Source: Chryseobacterium shigense (GTDB lineage Bacteria; Bacteroidota; Bacteroidia; Flavobacteriales; Weeksellaceae). From it: DNA of 64,000 bases. Location: contig NZ_FTNY01000003.1 in assembly GCF_900156575.1 (NCBI RefSeq), positions 372,001 through 436,000 on the forward strand, written 5' to 3'. This document shows, in pieces, positions 1 to 9,335 of the stretch; the stretch's first letter is position 1; the number at the start of each line of letters is the position of its first letter. A program made the translations under genes and the position numbers. The notes beneath the pieces are model-generated. The model ran no database searches and had not been told where the DNA came from. It worked only from the letters and a program-made list of their open reading frames with translations.

Positions 1-1
1 A

Positions 2-280
2 TTTACTTCTCTAAGTGAGGCATTTGGTTTAGCCCTTGTAGAAGCCATGTTTTGCAGCAATGCTATTGTTGCCTATGACTGTGAGTTTGGCCCCTCTGAT
101 ATCATTAACGAAAATAATGGGTTTTTGATACCTTTGTATGATACGGAAATGTTTGCTGAAAAACTTGAAATTCTGATCAAGGATGAAACATTATTGGATC
201 GTCTTATACAATCCTCATATGCTGAATCTCACCAATGGAAAAAAGAAAAAATAATACAGCAATGGAAAAAAATACTATAA
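2..280 (+). CDS. GT4 glycosyltransferase, C-terminal fragment (cut by window start)
   Basis: The reading frame is open from base 2, so only the last ~92 residues are seen. It opens with S-E-A-F-G-L-A-L-V-E-A-M, the E-x7-E nucleotide-sugar binding signature of GT-B (GT4) glycosyltransferases, followed by G-P-S-D-I-I and N-G-F-L-I-P, the usual end of the C-terminal Rossmann domain. The family transfers a sugar from an NDP-sugar to a growing glycan at the inner membrane. It heads a run of four same-strand genes (two more glycosyltransferases and an acetyltransferase), so a surface-polysaccharide or O-antigen locus is likely. The sugar specificity cannot be read from sequence. An internal ATG at 47 is not the true start. 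Confidence 0.85.
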   Translation, partial: FTSLSEAFGLALVEAMFCSNAIVAYDCEFGPSDIINENNGFLIPLYDTEMFAEKLEILIKDETLLDRLIQSSYAESHQWKKEKIIQQWKKIL

Positions 281-1242
281 ACCGTAGTATATACCTCTCT
301 ATCATTGTTCCTGTATACAATGCTGCTGCCTCCTTGCATCAGTGTGTTGATTCCATTTTAGGACAGACTTACAGAGAGTTTGAATTACTTCTGATCAATG
401 ATGGTTCTGGTGATGATTCATTGGAGATCATGACTACTTTTGCTGAAAGGGATAAAAGAATCCGGGTTATTGATAAAGTTACAAACAGTGGGGTAAGCGA
501 CACTAGAAATACGGGCATTTCTTATGCACAAGGACAGGTAATCTGTTTTATAGATTCTGATGATTGGGTTGAAAAAAACTATCTCCAGGTTTTTATTGAT
601 CAATATCTATCCTCTGATGTCTTACTGGTTCAGAATGTCATCAGAGAAACCCCCAGAAATTTACATTATGCAACTTATGACATACAAAAAGATTTTACAG
701 AATTGTTTATCCGGAATAATCTGTTATATTTCGGAGGCCCATGTGGGAAATTTTTTGACAAAGAGGTCATCATAAAGAATAACATTATCTTTAACAATAA
801 AGTCAGCTATGGTGAAGATCTGATGTTTTTTTTGGAATATATCAAACAAATTACCGCTATAAAAATTATTGATGCCGCACTTTATCATTATGAATTTACA
901 GAAAATTCTTTAAGCAGAACAAAGCATTCCTTCGATTCTTTATTCATACTACATTCTGCCCTGAAGAACTTTATTGCTTTTTATAAGGAACAAGAAGGGA
1001 AAAAAATAAAAAATTACATTTATCAGGTAGACTGGGATATTATTGAAGCCTGTATAGACCAGGGAATCATCGGGAAAAATCTGAATAAAGAAGATTCCTA
1101 CCTATCCCTGAATAAGGTAAAATTATCTATTGATAAAAGTCACTTTATCTATTCCGGCTATTACCGGAAAGTTTTATTTTTGTTACTTAAAACCCGACAG
1201 TATCAATTGCTGCTAAAACTAAAAAAAAGACTAAATAAATAA
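262..1242 (+). CDS. GT2 family glycosyltransferase
   Basis: A 326-residue GT-A fold enzyme. The N-terminus has the S-I-I-V-P-V-Y-N strand, then N-D-G-S near residue 47 and the metal-binding D-S-D-D-W near residue 100, all hallmarks of GT2 inverting transferases. A G-E-D-L motif around residue 185 matches the acceptor-side acid region of the family. No membrane helix was seen, so a cytoplasmic, membrane-associated role in glycan assembly is inferred. An in-frame ATG at 235 would add nine Lys/Asn-rich residues. The ATG at 262 was chosen because it puts the GT2 strand closer to the N-terminus. Either start overlaps the previous gene (19 or 46 bases), indicating co-transcription. Confidence 0.85.
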   Translation: MEKNTINRSIYLSIIVPVYNAAASLHQCVDSILGQTYREFELLLINDGSGDDSLEIMTTFAERDKRIRVIDKVTNSGVSDTRNTGISYAQGQVICFIDSDDWVEKNYLQVFIDQYLSSDVLLVQNVIRETPRNLHYATYDIQKDFTELFIRNNLLYFGGPCGKFFDKEVIIKNNIIFNNKVSYGEDLMFFLEYIKQITAIKIIDAALYHYEFTENSLSRTKHSFDSLFILHSALKNFIAFYKEQEGKKIKNYIYQVDWDIIEACIDQGIIGKNLNKEDSYLSLNKVKLSIDKSHFIYSGYYRKVLFLLLKTRQYQLLLKLKKRLNK

Positions 1243-1253
1243 TACTTATTATT

Positions 1254-2399
1254 TTGAAGAAAAAAATATTGATCCGAATTGGTTCCCTACGTCATGGCGG
1301 TGCAGAAAAAGTGCTCATCAACTTTCTCAAAAATCTTCCCGAGGACAAATATGAAGTAGACCTCCTGATCAACCTTTACACGGGTATGTACATAAAAGAG
1401 GTCCCATCATGGGTCAATTTACACTACCTCATTAAGGGTGAAATGATCACGACCAACAAGCCTCACGAGATTCCCGTGAAAGCATTCAGAGTGCTTTATC
1501 AGAAAATGTTTTTGTTATTCCCATTTCTGCTTTATCGTTTTATTCTCAAAAATAAAAAATATGATGTAGAAATAGCAGCTATCCATGGGATGTACCGGGA
1601 ATTGCTTTCCAGTCCTCAAAAGGATTCAAAAAAAATCATATGGATACAGAATGATATTTTTAATCTGAAAGAATACACGCCTGATGTGATCAGACAGCTT
1701 TTCAGGTTTGACCGAATTTTGGTTATTTCCAACAAGCTCAAGGAAGAAATGCAGAAGGTTGCCAGAAATGACAAAGAAAAGCAATCGGTTATTAAAATAT
1801 TCAATCCTATTGACAAAGCCGACACCTTGAATAAGGCGAATACTGAAATCAGCGATTACCCGTTTTCCAGTCAGATTCCCACTTTCATTACTATTGGTAC
1901 GGTCTATCCACAGAAAGGCTATGACCGGTTATTGGATGTCCATAAGAAACTTATGGATGAGGGTCTGAAGCATCAGATCATTATCATTGGGGATGGTTTT
2001 GATTACGAAAACATCCAGGCGAAACTCAATCTGCTTGGACTTCAGGAAACGGTAAAAATGGTAGGCTTCAGAAGCAATCCTTATCCCTATCTTAAAAAAG
2101 CTGATTTTTATGTGATGTCTTCCCGGCATGAAGGTTTTCCTACCATTATTGCAGAAGCATTAATCTTAAATAAGCCGGTTGTATCTACAGATGTTTCCGG
2201 GATAAAAGACCTTTTACAGGATGGAAAATTAGGGATAATCACAGCCAATTCAGAGGATGGAATCTATAATGGAATGAAAAAATTTCTGACCAATCAGGAA
2301 CTGGCAAACCATTACGAAAAAGAAATTGCTGCGGCTGATCTGCCTTTTGTATTGCAGAAATCTGTCGCGAAGTTGCAGGAAATCATTGATCAATTATAA
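1254..2399 (+). CDS. GT4 family glycosyltransferase
   Basis: A 381-residue GT-B glycosyltransferase starting at a TTG codon. No upstream ATG fits, and the first residues (M-K-K-K-I-L-I-R-I) form the expected first strand, followed by the G-G-A-E-K acceptor-domain motif at 15-19. The donor half shows G-T-V-Y-P-Q-K-G-Y-D-R-L-L near residue 216, I-I-I-G-D-G, and H-E-G-F-P-T-I-I-A-E-A-L near residue 291, the E-x7-E signature of GT4. It lies 11 bases after the GT2 gene and 11 bases before an acetyltransferase, within one polysaccharide operon. The donor and acceptor sugars are not predictable. Confidence 0.87.
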   Translation: MKKKILIRIGSLRHGGAEKVLINFLKNLPEDKYEVDLLINLYTGMYIKEVPSWVNLHYLIKGEMITTNKPHEIPVKAFRVLYQKMFLLFPFLLYRFILKNKKYDVEIAAIHGMYRELLSSPQKDSKKIIWIQNDIFNLKEYTPDVIRQLFRFDRILVISNKLKEEMQKVARNDKEKQSVIKIFNPIDKADTLNKANTEISDYPFSSQIPTFITIGTVYPQKGYDRLLDVHKKLMDEGLKHQIIIIGDGFDYENIQAKLNLLGLQETVKMVGFRSNPYPYLKKADFYVMSSRHEGFPTIIAEALILNKPVVSTDVSGIKDLLQDGKLGIITANSEDGIYNGMKKFLTNQELANHYEKEIAAADLPFVLQKSVAKLQEIIDQL

Positions 2400-2410
2400 A
2401 TAGTTTAAGA

Positions 2411-2962
2411 ATGGGTTATACAGTTATACAAAAAGATTTTTACAGAGAAAGTGGAAAATGGCTCTCTTCATTTGAGATCTGGAAAAAATGTATCAATCCA
2501 AATCTGCATTTTATTTATATTCTGAGAAAAACTCAGCAGTATACAGGAAAACCTGTCTTAGGCATATTCTGGAAATTGATGCTCAGACATTATCAGATAA
2601 AATATGGCTACCAGATCTACCCTGAAACCGAGATTGGAGAAGGGTTTTATCTTGGGCACTGGGGAAGCCTGGTCATCAACCCTAATGCTAAAATCGGGAA
2701 GAACTGTAACATTGCACAAGGCGTAACTATTGGTCAGCAAAACCGGGGCAAGCTGAAAGGTTTCCCAACTATTGGTGATGAAGTATGGATCGGTGCCAAT
2801 GCCGTGATTGTAGGAGGAATTACAGTTGGAAACAATGTTCTAATTGCGCCCAATTCATATGTTAATTTTGATGTTCCTTCCGACTCCGTAGTCCTTGGAA
2901 ATCCCGGAACCATTTCTCCAACAGAAAGAGCCACAGAGGCGTACATCAACAACAAAGTCTAA
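2411..2962 (+). CDS. Hexapeptide-repeat (left-handed beta-helix) acetyltransferase, CysE-like
   Basis: A 183-residue protein with a helical N-terminus (1-70) and a left-handed beta-helix from about 75 to 165 made of I-G-x-x-x-x hexapeptides (E-I-G-E-G-F, A-K-I-G-K-N, T-I-G-D-E-V-W-I-G-A-N, V-G-N-N-V-L-I-A). The G-H-W-G segment near residue 79 corresponds to the catalytic histidine loop of serine or sugar O-acetyltransferases. The fold resembles serine acetyltransferase, but the position at the end of a glycosyltransferase operon makes O-acetylation of a surface sugar the better guess. The downstream gap of more than 400 bases marks the end of the polysaccharide block. Confidence 0.8.
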   Translation: MGYTVIQKDFYRESGKWLSSFEIWKKCINPNLHFIYILRKTQQYTGKPVLGIFWKLMLRHYQIKYGYQIYPETEIGEGFYLGHWGSLVINPNAKIGKNCNIAQGVTIGQQNRGKLKGFPTIGDEVWIGANAVIVGGITVGNNVLIAPNSYVNFDVPSDSVVLGNPGTISPTERATEAYINNKV

Positions 2963-3407
2963 ACAATCAATATCTACAAAATTTTTTTTATTAAAAAATT
3001 CAATTTTTCTATTGTGGGGGAAAATTATTTTATCCATTTTTGTTAAAGAAATTTTACACACCAAGTTTTGTCTTAAATTTTAATATTTCTAAAAAACACA
3101 ACTAAAAACTTTAAAAACACAACACATGAAAAAAAACTCGCACTCTAAACATGATGTAGTTTTCTATACTGCCTCATCTTGCAGCACTCCCCTGATTGAT
3201 ATCCTCAGGAATCCATTTTAAATCTAAGATATAGCCTCAAATAAGAAACTGTACATTTTGTATTTATTGCAAAAATCCGGATCAATGATCAAGTTGGGAT
3301 AAAAATCCTAATAGTCATCATTGAAACTATATTGCTATGATTTACTGAGATCTTATACAGGCTACATCTTTTCTATTTCGAAAAAAAACACTTTTAATTT
3401 TATACGT
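2963..3407. other. 445-base AT-rich intergenic region with one possible small ORF
   Basis: This gap separates the polysaccharide operon from the giant T9SS protein. It has long A runs and a G5 tract near 3016-3020. It contains a short ORF at 3126-3221. No hairpin with a T tract and no -33/-7 promoter pair could be recognised. An in-frame TTG at 3321 would extend the downstream gene but puts 29 non-signal residues before its signal peptide. Confidence 0.5.
3126..3221 (+). CDS. Possible small ORF, 31 residues
   Basis: ATG followed by a lysine-rich start (M-K-K-N-S-H-S-K-H) and then a short neutral stretch (V-V-F-Y-T-A-S-S-C-S) before a TAA stop. It sits behind an A-rich leader much like those of real genes in this window. 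It has no hydrophobic core long enough for a signal peptide and no recognised family. It could be a translated leader peptide, a remnant of a degraded exported gene, or chance. The start context is the only positive evidence. Confidence 0.25.
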   Translation: MKKNSHSKHDVVFYTASSCSTPLIDILRNPF

Positions 3408-6400
3408 ATGAAAAAAAAATCGACACTAAAGATTTTTGCTGCAGTCTTTTGCATTGCATCGTCTCATGCTTTTTCGAGAACGATTCTCGTCGCCAAGCCC
3501 CATGAGACAATTACTGAGTGGGATCACAGAACACCCTTGCCTCCAAGTGTTTATGATCTGGATCCTGTTATCGTTATTTCACAAAATGTGAATGAGAAGG
3601 GATTAGTTACTATGAAAGGTAACTTTCAAAAACCTAATACCGCTGGAGATGTAAAGGTTACCATCAAGTACAAAGATGCTCAAAACAACTGGGTATCTGT
3701 ATGGTGTAAAACCTTTGCAGGCAATTATGAATACAACGAAGATCTTACGGCTAATTTTGAGCTACCTGAATCGACTTCGAGTACTCATTCTGTAAAGGTT
3801 GAACTCAGTTCAGACGCCAGCATTACCAACTGGCAGTCTATCACATGGGAAAAAACAGTCAAACACTATAAAAAGGCAAATTACACCTATGGAAACTGCG
3901 ATTTGGATGAAAACCAGTATACTCTTTTATTTACGCCCAAAAAAGACGGAACCGTTGTATACAATTCAAATGGATCCGTTTCAGGAGTAAAAGACAGGGT
4001 AACTTCTCAGCATCTGACAAAAAAATTGGACAATATTGTTTTGTCTTTTCAGGGTAATGCAACTCTGGATAATTCCAATGCAAATTCACCGATCATCAAT
4101 ATCACCAATCCCAATAGTCTTTCTACGATAGCCAGTTCGCAGAAATTTATCTACCAGGATAGTGATACCAGTCCCTTTGAATTTTCCTATCATGACCCGG
4201 TCTATATGTTTGCCGGAAAATTTTCAAATGAAAGCTTTTTCATCAATTTCAGCAACTGGTTTCTGCCTCCTGAAGAGGGCGGAGAACCTTGGGGCAGAGG
4301 ATATTTAGACTTTACAAATTCTAATGCTCTTTTAAACAGATACTATAATCTCTACAATTATATCAATGAAAAGCTGGGTGATGTATTTACCAATCAGCAA
4401 CCCGTAGTCATAGTTATCAGTAAAGTCACCGGATTAAGGGTCTACAAGGGTAACGGACAATACGTTTCTCTTACGGCTACAAGTAATTATAATACGACCA
4501 ATGATTTTGGTTATCCTCCACTTAATAACAAACAAAGAGGGCCTGGTTCCGAAAACTTTTCGTTAAGCAATACTTCTCAGGCTTCATTATATGGTGTTGG
4601 TGCTATCCGAAACAGAAAAGTGATCAATAGCTGGAATGGTCCATCAAGACCTTTGATCGATATAGAAACCGAAATCAATAAATTTATAAAATATGTAGGG
4701 CTTTTCGGAAATCCTGCCACGGAAGATTGTCCCGTTGCCTGTTATACTATCAATCCGGGCGCTGAATCAGATCATGCGGACTGGACCAAAGCTCCCAACA
4801 GTTATATTTTCACAGGGAAAGATAACAACGGCAACAGCATTGACGGTTTATACATCCCCGTAAAGAAAGCCCATGCCATGTGGAAAAGCGGCGGGGAATT
4901 CATGAAAGATGACAATGAAAACTACACAGGGATTCCTGCCGGACCAGAAGCTGCGGGATTGTATTGGGAAGATGAAGCTGGTCTTGTAAAATCCGTATCA
5001 CTTGAAGGCTCCGGAGAAAATGCCAGGATCAAAGTGATGATCAATAAATTACTGACCGGAAACGCATCAGTTTCCTACAAAGTAAATAATGAAATATATT
5101 GGACATGGCATGTCTGGGTAACTGATGATCCTACGAACGGAAGCGATTACCATCTTGGTTTCGAAAAAGATAAGGATGGACATCCCGTTACAGACTGGAA
5201 ATGGATGGACAGAAACCTGGGGGCAACCAATGCAGGGTTTCTGGGAAATAACTGGCATAAATCTCAGGGACTACAGTACCAATGGGGAAGAAAAGATCCT
5301 TTTCCTGCTTTAGTATATAAAGACGGGACCATGTATGAAATTACCGGAGAAGTAGGAAAGATCAGAAATGAAGGAGCCGTTACGCTACCTGCAGGGTCAT
5401 CAAAAATGCCTGTGAAATTCAGAGGCAGTTTGTATTCTGCTCAGGAAAATACAGGATCCGATACTCCGAATGGAAATATCAGGTATTCTGTAAAAAACCC
5501 GATCAATCTTATTATTCCGCCACTGTATATAAAGAAAAAAGGGGAAACGGTTAACAATAATGATGAAGATATGTTTGTACAGAATGATAACAATTCCTGG
5601 TACCTACAGCGACGCACCACCTGGTTCTCTAAAAAGAAATATAAGGTTTTTGATACGTCAAATTCTTCATTAAATGTTTCATGGGACCTTTGGGGTGACA
5701 CCCGTGGTGGTAAAGTGAGCAACAATAACTCCAGCGATACGCTTATTGCCAAAGAAAGTATGCGTTATGCTCTGAAATCACCATATGATCCATGCCCTTG
5801 CAACTGGAGAGTACCTTCCTACTATGCTACTATAGGTACTGCGAACAGCTCATCTCCTTGGGGAAGATTGGGAGGATCAGGCGATGAAGACAGTTTCACG
5901 TCCAATCCAGGAACCTCATCAACCAGGTTTAACGGAATCAAGATCTATCCGGGAATAGGATTTGATTTTAAAGGAGTTTCCGGACGCGATTTCGGACTGA
6001 TTCCTATTAACGGAAACTATGAATATTATCCTAACAATGTGACCATCACCGGTGTGGCGGCAGCTTCTGCTTCAGGGCTTGTAAAACCTAGTCTTTTATA
6101 CCAGGATGGCTCATCGGACGGATCTTTAGGATCTTCAACTTTCTCCAGCGGATCGGGAGCAGCACCATGGTACGGACCTAGAGGTTTATCATATATCTCA
6201 GATCCCGCAAATATCAAAGAACCCCCTTACTTCGGATGGTATAGAATGGCCTCTACATCTCATGATGGCAACACGCACGAAACCTCAGGAATACGATGTA
6301 TTAAAGATCCTAACAACGCTTATATGCCTGCTGTGTTCGCTACCGAATTCATCAGTACCCCATCGGAAGAGTATACCCTTGCGACCTTAAAAGAATGGAC

Positions 6401-8309
6401 AAAAAAACCTAACAGTTATGTGGAATATACGAACAGTACTCTGAATGTAGCAGAGGCTGAAAAAGACCGTATTATTGAAATTCCTTTAAGCAAAGCATAT
6501 GCAATGCACAAGCTGCATCTGAGTACAACAGGCGAATTTCCTTCAGGAAATATGAAATCCGCATCTGTGGTATGGACTACCAATACCAATTTGATCCAGA
6601 ACATAGAAATAATTGACGGAACGAAAGAAACTGCCAAATTAAAAGTTACTTTAAATCAAAACCAATCCGGTAACGGTGTTGTCGCTTTCCATTTAGGTGA
6701 TTCAGGGCAATGGATCAATGGTAAAATGCAGGATCCCGTTATCTGGAGCTGGCACATCTGGTCTCCGGAAACAGCAGTATCATCATTAGATTATGAAACG
6801 GAAACTCTGGCAAATGGAGGAGTCATGAATGTTGCCAATACTGCATTTATTAATCCTGTGAAAAGTATAGGTGCTCCACTGAAAACTACTTTCATGGACA
6901 GAGATTTAGGAGCATTGATGCGTTTTCCAGATGAACCCGTAGCCGGAGCAACTTACAACTATAGTTTTGTTCCACAGATCAGCAAAAGTGGAGGACTGCA
7001 TTTCCAATGGGGAAGAAAAGATCCTCTGCCGGTTTTCTTTAATCCCGGAGGGAACTATAACTTTGTGACAGGGATTACTTTAACACAATATGCAGGTCTG
7101 GCTAAATATACCATTCGGGTACAAAACGGAGCGATCAGTAATGGGGTAATTCCTTATTCTGCCATTATAGATGACACTTCTTATAAAGCCAATTATTCTA
7201 AGGAATATACCGTAGACTATTCTTCGGTTTTATCTTCCACAGATTCTAAAAAGGACAAGATTAAAAAAATAGTGCAGTATTCAGTCAATAACCCGCTGTA
7301 TTACTTATACCAAAACCCTTCTTCGGAAACCAATCAATTTAAAAAAGTAAGAGACTGGGTTTCAGATGAAACCGGACAGTTTACAGACAGATGGGGACAT
7401 GGTTCCGTAAAATCGCCTTTTGATCCTTGTCCTGAAGGCTGGAGAGTTCCGGATACTTTTTCTGCCGCGGTATACTCTACCATGCCTCAATTATCTAATT
7501 TCTATAATTATTGGTCATTCTCACACGGAAATAATCCATGGTACTACAATGGTTATCAAACTTCCACGAAGTATGGATTAGCACCTTCAGCTGTATATAT
7601 GGCAAAAAGAGATGCCTATTCTCCCGCCAACCAGTTTTATCCGGGAAGTATATCCTCAATTTCCAACTACCCTGCCACAAGATTCGGGTTTGTTTTTAAT
7701 AACAGCAGATTCACAATAGGCAACTTTGCGAATAATGGAATAAGAGGTTTTCAGGGAGGAAAAGATCTTACACTGATAACAGCTGACGGAACAAGCCGAT
7801 TGAGGTTTAATCAATCCGGAATATGGACCGCTTCTCCGTCTGATGTTTACTCAGGAGCAGGCATCGGGATGATTTTTGATATTGCCTCTTCAGGAGAGTT
7901 TAATTTACAGACCGGCTATCCTCATTATCCGCAGGCAGCCATGTCATGCCGTTGTGCCAAAATTCAATATGACGGGAATGGCAATGAGATCGGAAGATAT
8001 GACCCTAATGCAGTGGCTGTTCCTAAAGATGCTCTAAAAAAAGCGTCTCAAACTTTTGCGAAAACAAAAATTGAAGACATTGTTGCAAAAGATAAGTTTA
8101 CAGTATTCCCGAATCCGGTAAAAAGTGTTCTTTACATAAAACCGGCAGATGCCAAGGAATATTACTATCAGATTTACAACATGTCCGGACAACTGATAAA
8201 ATCCGGCAAGTTTGAAAATGAAAAAACGGATCTTTCATCTTTAATATCAGGCGCCTATTTAATGAGAATTAACAACTCTGAAATGCTGGTGAAAATTATT
8301 AAAGAATAA
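3408..8309 (+). CDS. Giant T9SS type A sorted surface protein with two FISUMP-like repeats
   Basis: About 1633 residues. The ATG at 3408 is preferred over an in-frame TTG at 3321 because it starts a clean signal peptide (M-K-K-K-S-T-L-K, then a hydrophobic core ending near S-H-A-F-S). Two long repeats follow. Each runs: K-x-P-N-S-Y, I-P-(V/L)-x-K-A-(H/Y)-A-M, W-(T/S)-W-H-(V/I)-W, M-D-R-(N/D)-L-G-A, Q-W-G-R-K-D-P-(F/L)-P, and D-P-C-P-x-x-W-R-V-P. The key blocks fall near residues 598, 625 and 792 in repeat 1 and 1162, 1201 and 1337 in repeat 2. This block order resembles the FISUMP (Fibrobacter succinogenes major paralogous) domain. The last ~75 residues (F-P-N-P-V, then I-Y-N-M-S-G-Q-L and L-S-S-L-I-S-G-A-Y) form a T9SS type A sorting domain, so the protein should be cell-surface or released. 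Its ligand is unknown. It is monocistronic, ended by a strong terminator. Confidence 0.85.
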   Translation: MKKKSTLKIFAAVFCIASSHAFSRTILVAKPHETITEWDHRTPLPPSVYDLDPVIVISQNVNEKGLVTMKGNFQKPNTAGDVKVTIKYKDAQNNWVSVWCKTFAGNYEYNEDLTANFELPESTSSTHSVKVELSSDASITNWQSITWEKTVKHYKKANYTYGNCDLDENQYTLLFTPKKDGTVVYNSNGSVSGVKDRVTSQHLTKKLDNIVLSFQGNATLDNSNANSPIINITNPNSLSTIASSQKFIYQDSDTSPFEFSYHDPVYMFAGKFSNESFFINFSNWFLPPEEGGEPWGRGYLDFTNSNALLNRYYNLYNYINEKLGDVFTNQQPVVIVISKVTGLRVYKGNGQYVSLTATSNYNTTNDFGYPPLNNKQRGPGSENFSLSNTSQASLYGVGAIRNRKVINSWNGPSRPLIDIETEINKFIKYVGLFGNPATEDCPVACYTINPGAESDHADWTKAPNSYIFTGKDNNGNSIDGLYIPVKKAHAMWKSGGEFMKDDNENYTGIPAGPEAAGLYWEDEAGLVKSVSLEGSGENARIKVMINKLLTGNASVSYKVNNEIYWTWHVWVTDDPTNGSDYHLGFEKDKDGHPVTDWKWMDRNLGATNAGFLGNNWHKSQGLQYQWGRKDPFPALVYKDGTMYEITGEVGKIRNEGAVTLPAGSSKMPVKFRGSLYSAQENTGSDTPNGNIRYSVKNPINLIIPPLYIKKKGETVNNNDEDMFVQNDNNSWYLQRRTTWFSKKKYKVFDTSNSSLNVSWDLWGDTRGGKVSNNNSSDTLIAKESMRYALKSPYDPCPCNWRVPSYYATIGTANSSSPWGRLGGSGDEDSFTSNPGTSSTRFNGIKIYPGIGFDFKGVSGRDFGLIPINGNYEYYPNNVTITGVAAASASGLVKPSLLYQDGSSDGSLGSSTFSSGSGAAPWYGPRGLSYISDPANIKEPPYFGWYRMASTSHDGNTHETSGIRCIKDPNNAYMPAVFATEFISTPSEEYTLATLKEWTKKPNSYVEYTNSTLNVAEAEKDRIIEIPLSKAYAMHKLHLSTTGEFPSGNMKSASVVWTTNTNLIQNIEIIDGTKETAKLKVTLNQNQSGNGVVAFHLGDSGQWINGKMQDPVIWSWHIWSPETAVSSLDYETETLANGGVMNVANTAFINPVKSIGAPLKTTFMDRDLGALMRFPDEPVAGATYNYSFVPQISKSGGLHFQWGRKDPLPVFFNPGGNYNFVTGITLTQYAGLAKYTIRVQNGAISNGVIPYSAIIDDTSYKANYSKEYTVDYSSVLSSTDSKKDKIKKIVQYSVNNPLYYLYQNPSSETNQFKKVRDWVSDETGQFTDRWGHGSVKSPFDPCPEGWRVPDTFSAAVYSTMPQLSNFYNYWSFSHGNNPWYYNGYQTSTKYGLAPSAVYMAKRDAYSPANQFYPGSISSISNYPATRFGFVFNNSRFTIGNFANNGIRGFQGGKDLTLITADGTSRLRFNQSGIWTASPSDVYSGAGIGMIFDIASSGEFNLQTGYPHYPQAAMSCRCAKIQYDGNGNEIGRYDPNAVAVPKDALKKASQTFAKTKIEDIVAKDKFTVFPNPVKSVLYIKPADAKEYYYQIYNMSGQLIKSGKFENEKTDLSSLISGAYLMRINNSEMLVKIIKE

Positions 8310-8332
8310 TTCTTAAACCCCGTAAAATTTGA

Positions 8333-8360
8333 ACCGCCTCAGTTTTGAGGCGGTTTTTTT
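8333..8360 (+). terminator. Intrinsic terminator of the giant T9SS gene
   Basis: An 8-bp stem (ACCGCCTC / GAGGCGGT) with a short AGTTTT loop is followed directly by a run of T. It starts 24 bases after the stop codon. Confidence 0.9.
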
Positions 8361-8541
8361 AATGAATTAATAATATTTTACTCTTTAATTTTAATTTTAT
8401 CATTTATAGTTTGTAATTTTATATTGCTTTAATAAGTTTGGATTATCAATTTTTTGGGTGAATTAATTAGGAAACTGCATCTATCACTTACTTTAAACAT
8501 GATTTTAAGCATATTTTAATATTAAATATTGTTAAAACTGA

Positions 8542-8570
8542 TTGCATTTTCAGCAAAAATTATATTTTTG
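8542..8570 (+). promoter_or_regulatory. Bacteroidota-type promoter of the carbonic anhydrase-SulP unit
   Basis: TTG at 8542-8544 (-33 element) and TATTTTTG at 8563-8570 (-7 element, consensus TAnnTTTG), with an 18-base spacer. Transcription would start near 8575, giving a leader of about 70 bases before the ATG at 8646. Confidence 0.7.
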
Positions 8571-8645
8571 CATGATTATTGATTTAATCTATTGAATTTG
8601 AAAATAATTTAAACGAAATAAATAATTATAAACCTTTTTAAAATT

Positions 8646-9314
8646 ATGTCACAATCGTACGAAGTTATTTTCGAAAACAACAGAAAATGGGTAGAGTCTA
8701 AAATCTCACAAGATCCGGAATTCTTCCATGAGCTTTCAAAAACTCAGAATCCTGACTATCTGTACATCGGATGTTCAGACAGCAGGGCTACAGCGGAAGA
8801 GATCATGGGGGCTAAACCGGGAGAAGTTTTTGTTCACAGAAACATTGCTAATGTAGTCAACACTTTAGATATGAGTTCCACAGCGGTCATTCAATATGCT
8901 GTAGAACATCTTAAAGTAAAACACATTATCGTATGCGGACATTACAACTGTGGCGGTGTAAAAGCAGCGATGACCCCTCAAGACCTGGGACTATTAAATC
9001 CATGGTTAAGAAACATCCGCGACGTTTACAGATTGCACCAGGCTGAATTAGATTCTATCACAGATGAATCAAAACGTTATGACAGACTTGTTGAGCTTAA
9101 TGTTCAGGAGCAGTGCATCAACGTCATCAAAATGGCTTGCGTACAGGAAAGATACATCATTGATGAACATCCTATTGTACACGGCTGGGTATTTGACCTG
9201 AGAACCGGTAAGATCATTGATTTGGAGATCGATTTCGAAAAAATTCTGAAAGACATCCAAAAGATCTACAACCTTACAAGTTCCGACTGGGTAATGAGCA
9301 GAAAAACAAAATAG
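8646..9314 (+). CDS. Beta-carbonic anhydrase (first copy)
   Basis: A 222-residue beta-class carbonic anhydrase, interconverting CO2 and bicarbonate in the cytoplasm. The zinc ligands are visible as C43 (in C-S-D-S-R, which also gives the Asp/Arg dyad D45 and R47), H99 and C102 (in C-G-H-Y-N-C-G-G). There is no signal peptide. The length is usual for the plant/E. coli Can-type subgroup. It is the first gene of a run with a small exported protein (21-base gap), a SulP anion transporter and a second, divergent beta-carbonic anhydrase. A role in supplying bicarbonate for carboxylases, or in pH control, is inferred from that context. Confidence 0.95.
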   Translation: MSQSYEVIFENNRKWVESKISQDPEFFHELSKTQNPDYLYIGCSDSRATAEEIMGAKPGEVFVHRNIANVVNTLDMSSTAVIQYAVEHLKVKHIIVCGHYNCGGVKAAMTPQDLGLLNPWLRNIRDVYRLHQAELDSITDESKRYDRLVELNVQEQCINVIKMACVQERYIIDEHPIVHGWVFDLRTGKIIDLEIDFEKILKDIQKIYNLTSSDWVMSRKTK

Positions 9315-9335
9315 TTTTTCTAAAATGAATGTAAG

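Larger units (their letters stand above)
8310..8645. other. 336-base intergenic region
   Basis: It holds the terminator of the upstream gene at its left end and the carbonic anhydrase promoter at 8542-8570. The ~180 bases between them are AT-rich with no ORF or strong hairpin noticed. Confidence 0.6.

Noticed and set aside
2411..2962. Acetyltransferase considered as the housekeeping serine acetyltransferase CysE
   Set aside because: Position at the end of a glycosyltransferase operon and absence of a cysteine-synthesis partner favour a sugar acetyltransferase.
3321..3407. TTG at 3321 as start of the giant T9SS gene
   Set aside because: It would put 29 non-signal residues before a good signal peptide; the ATG at 3408 fits better.
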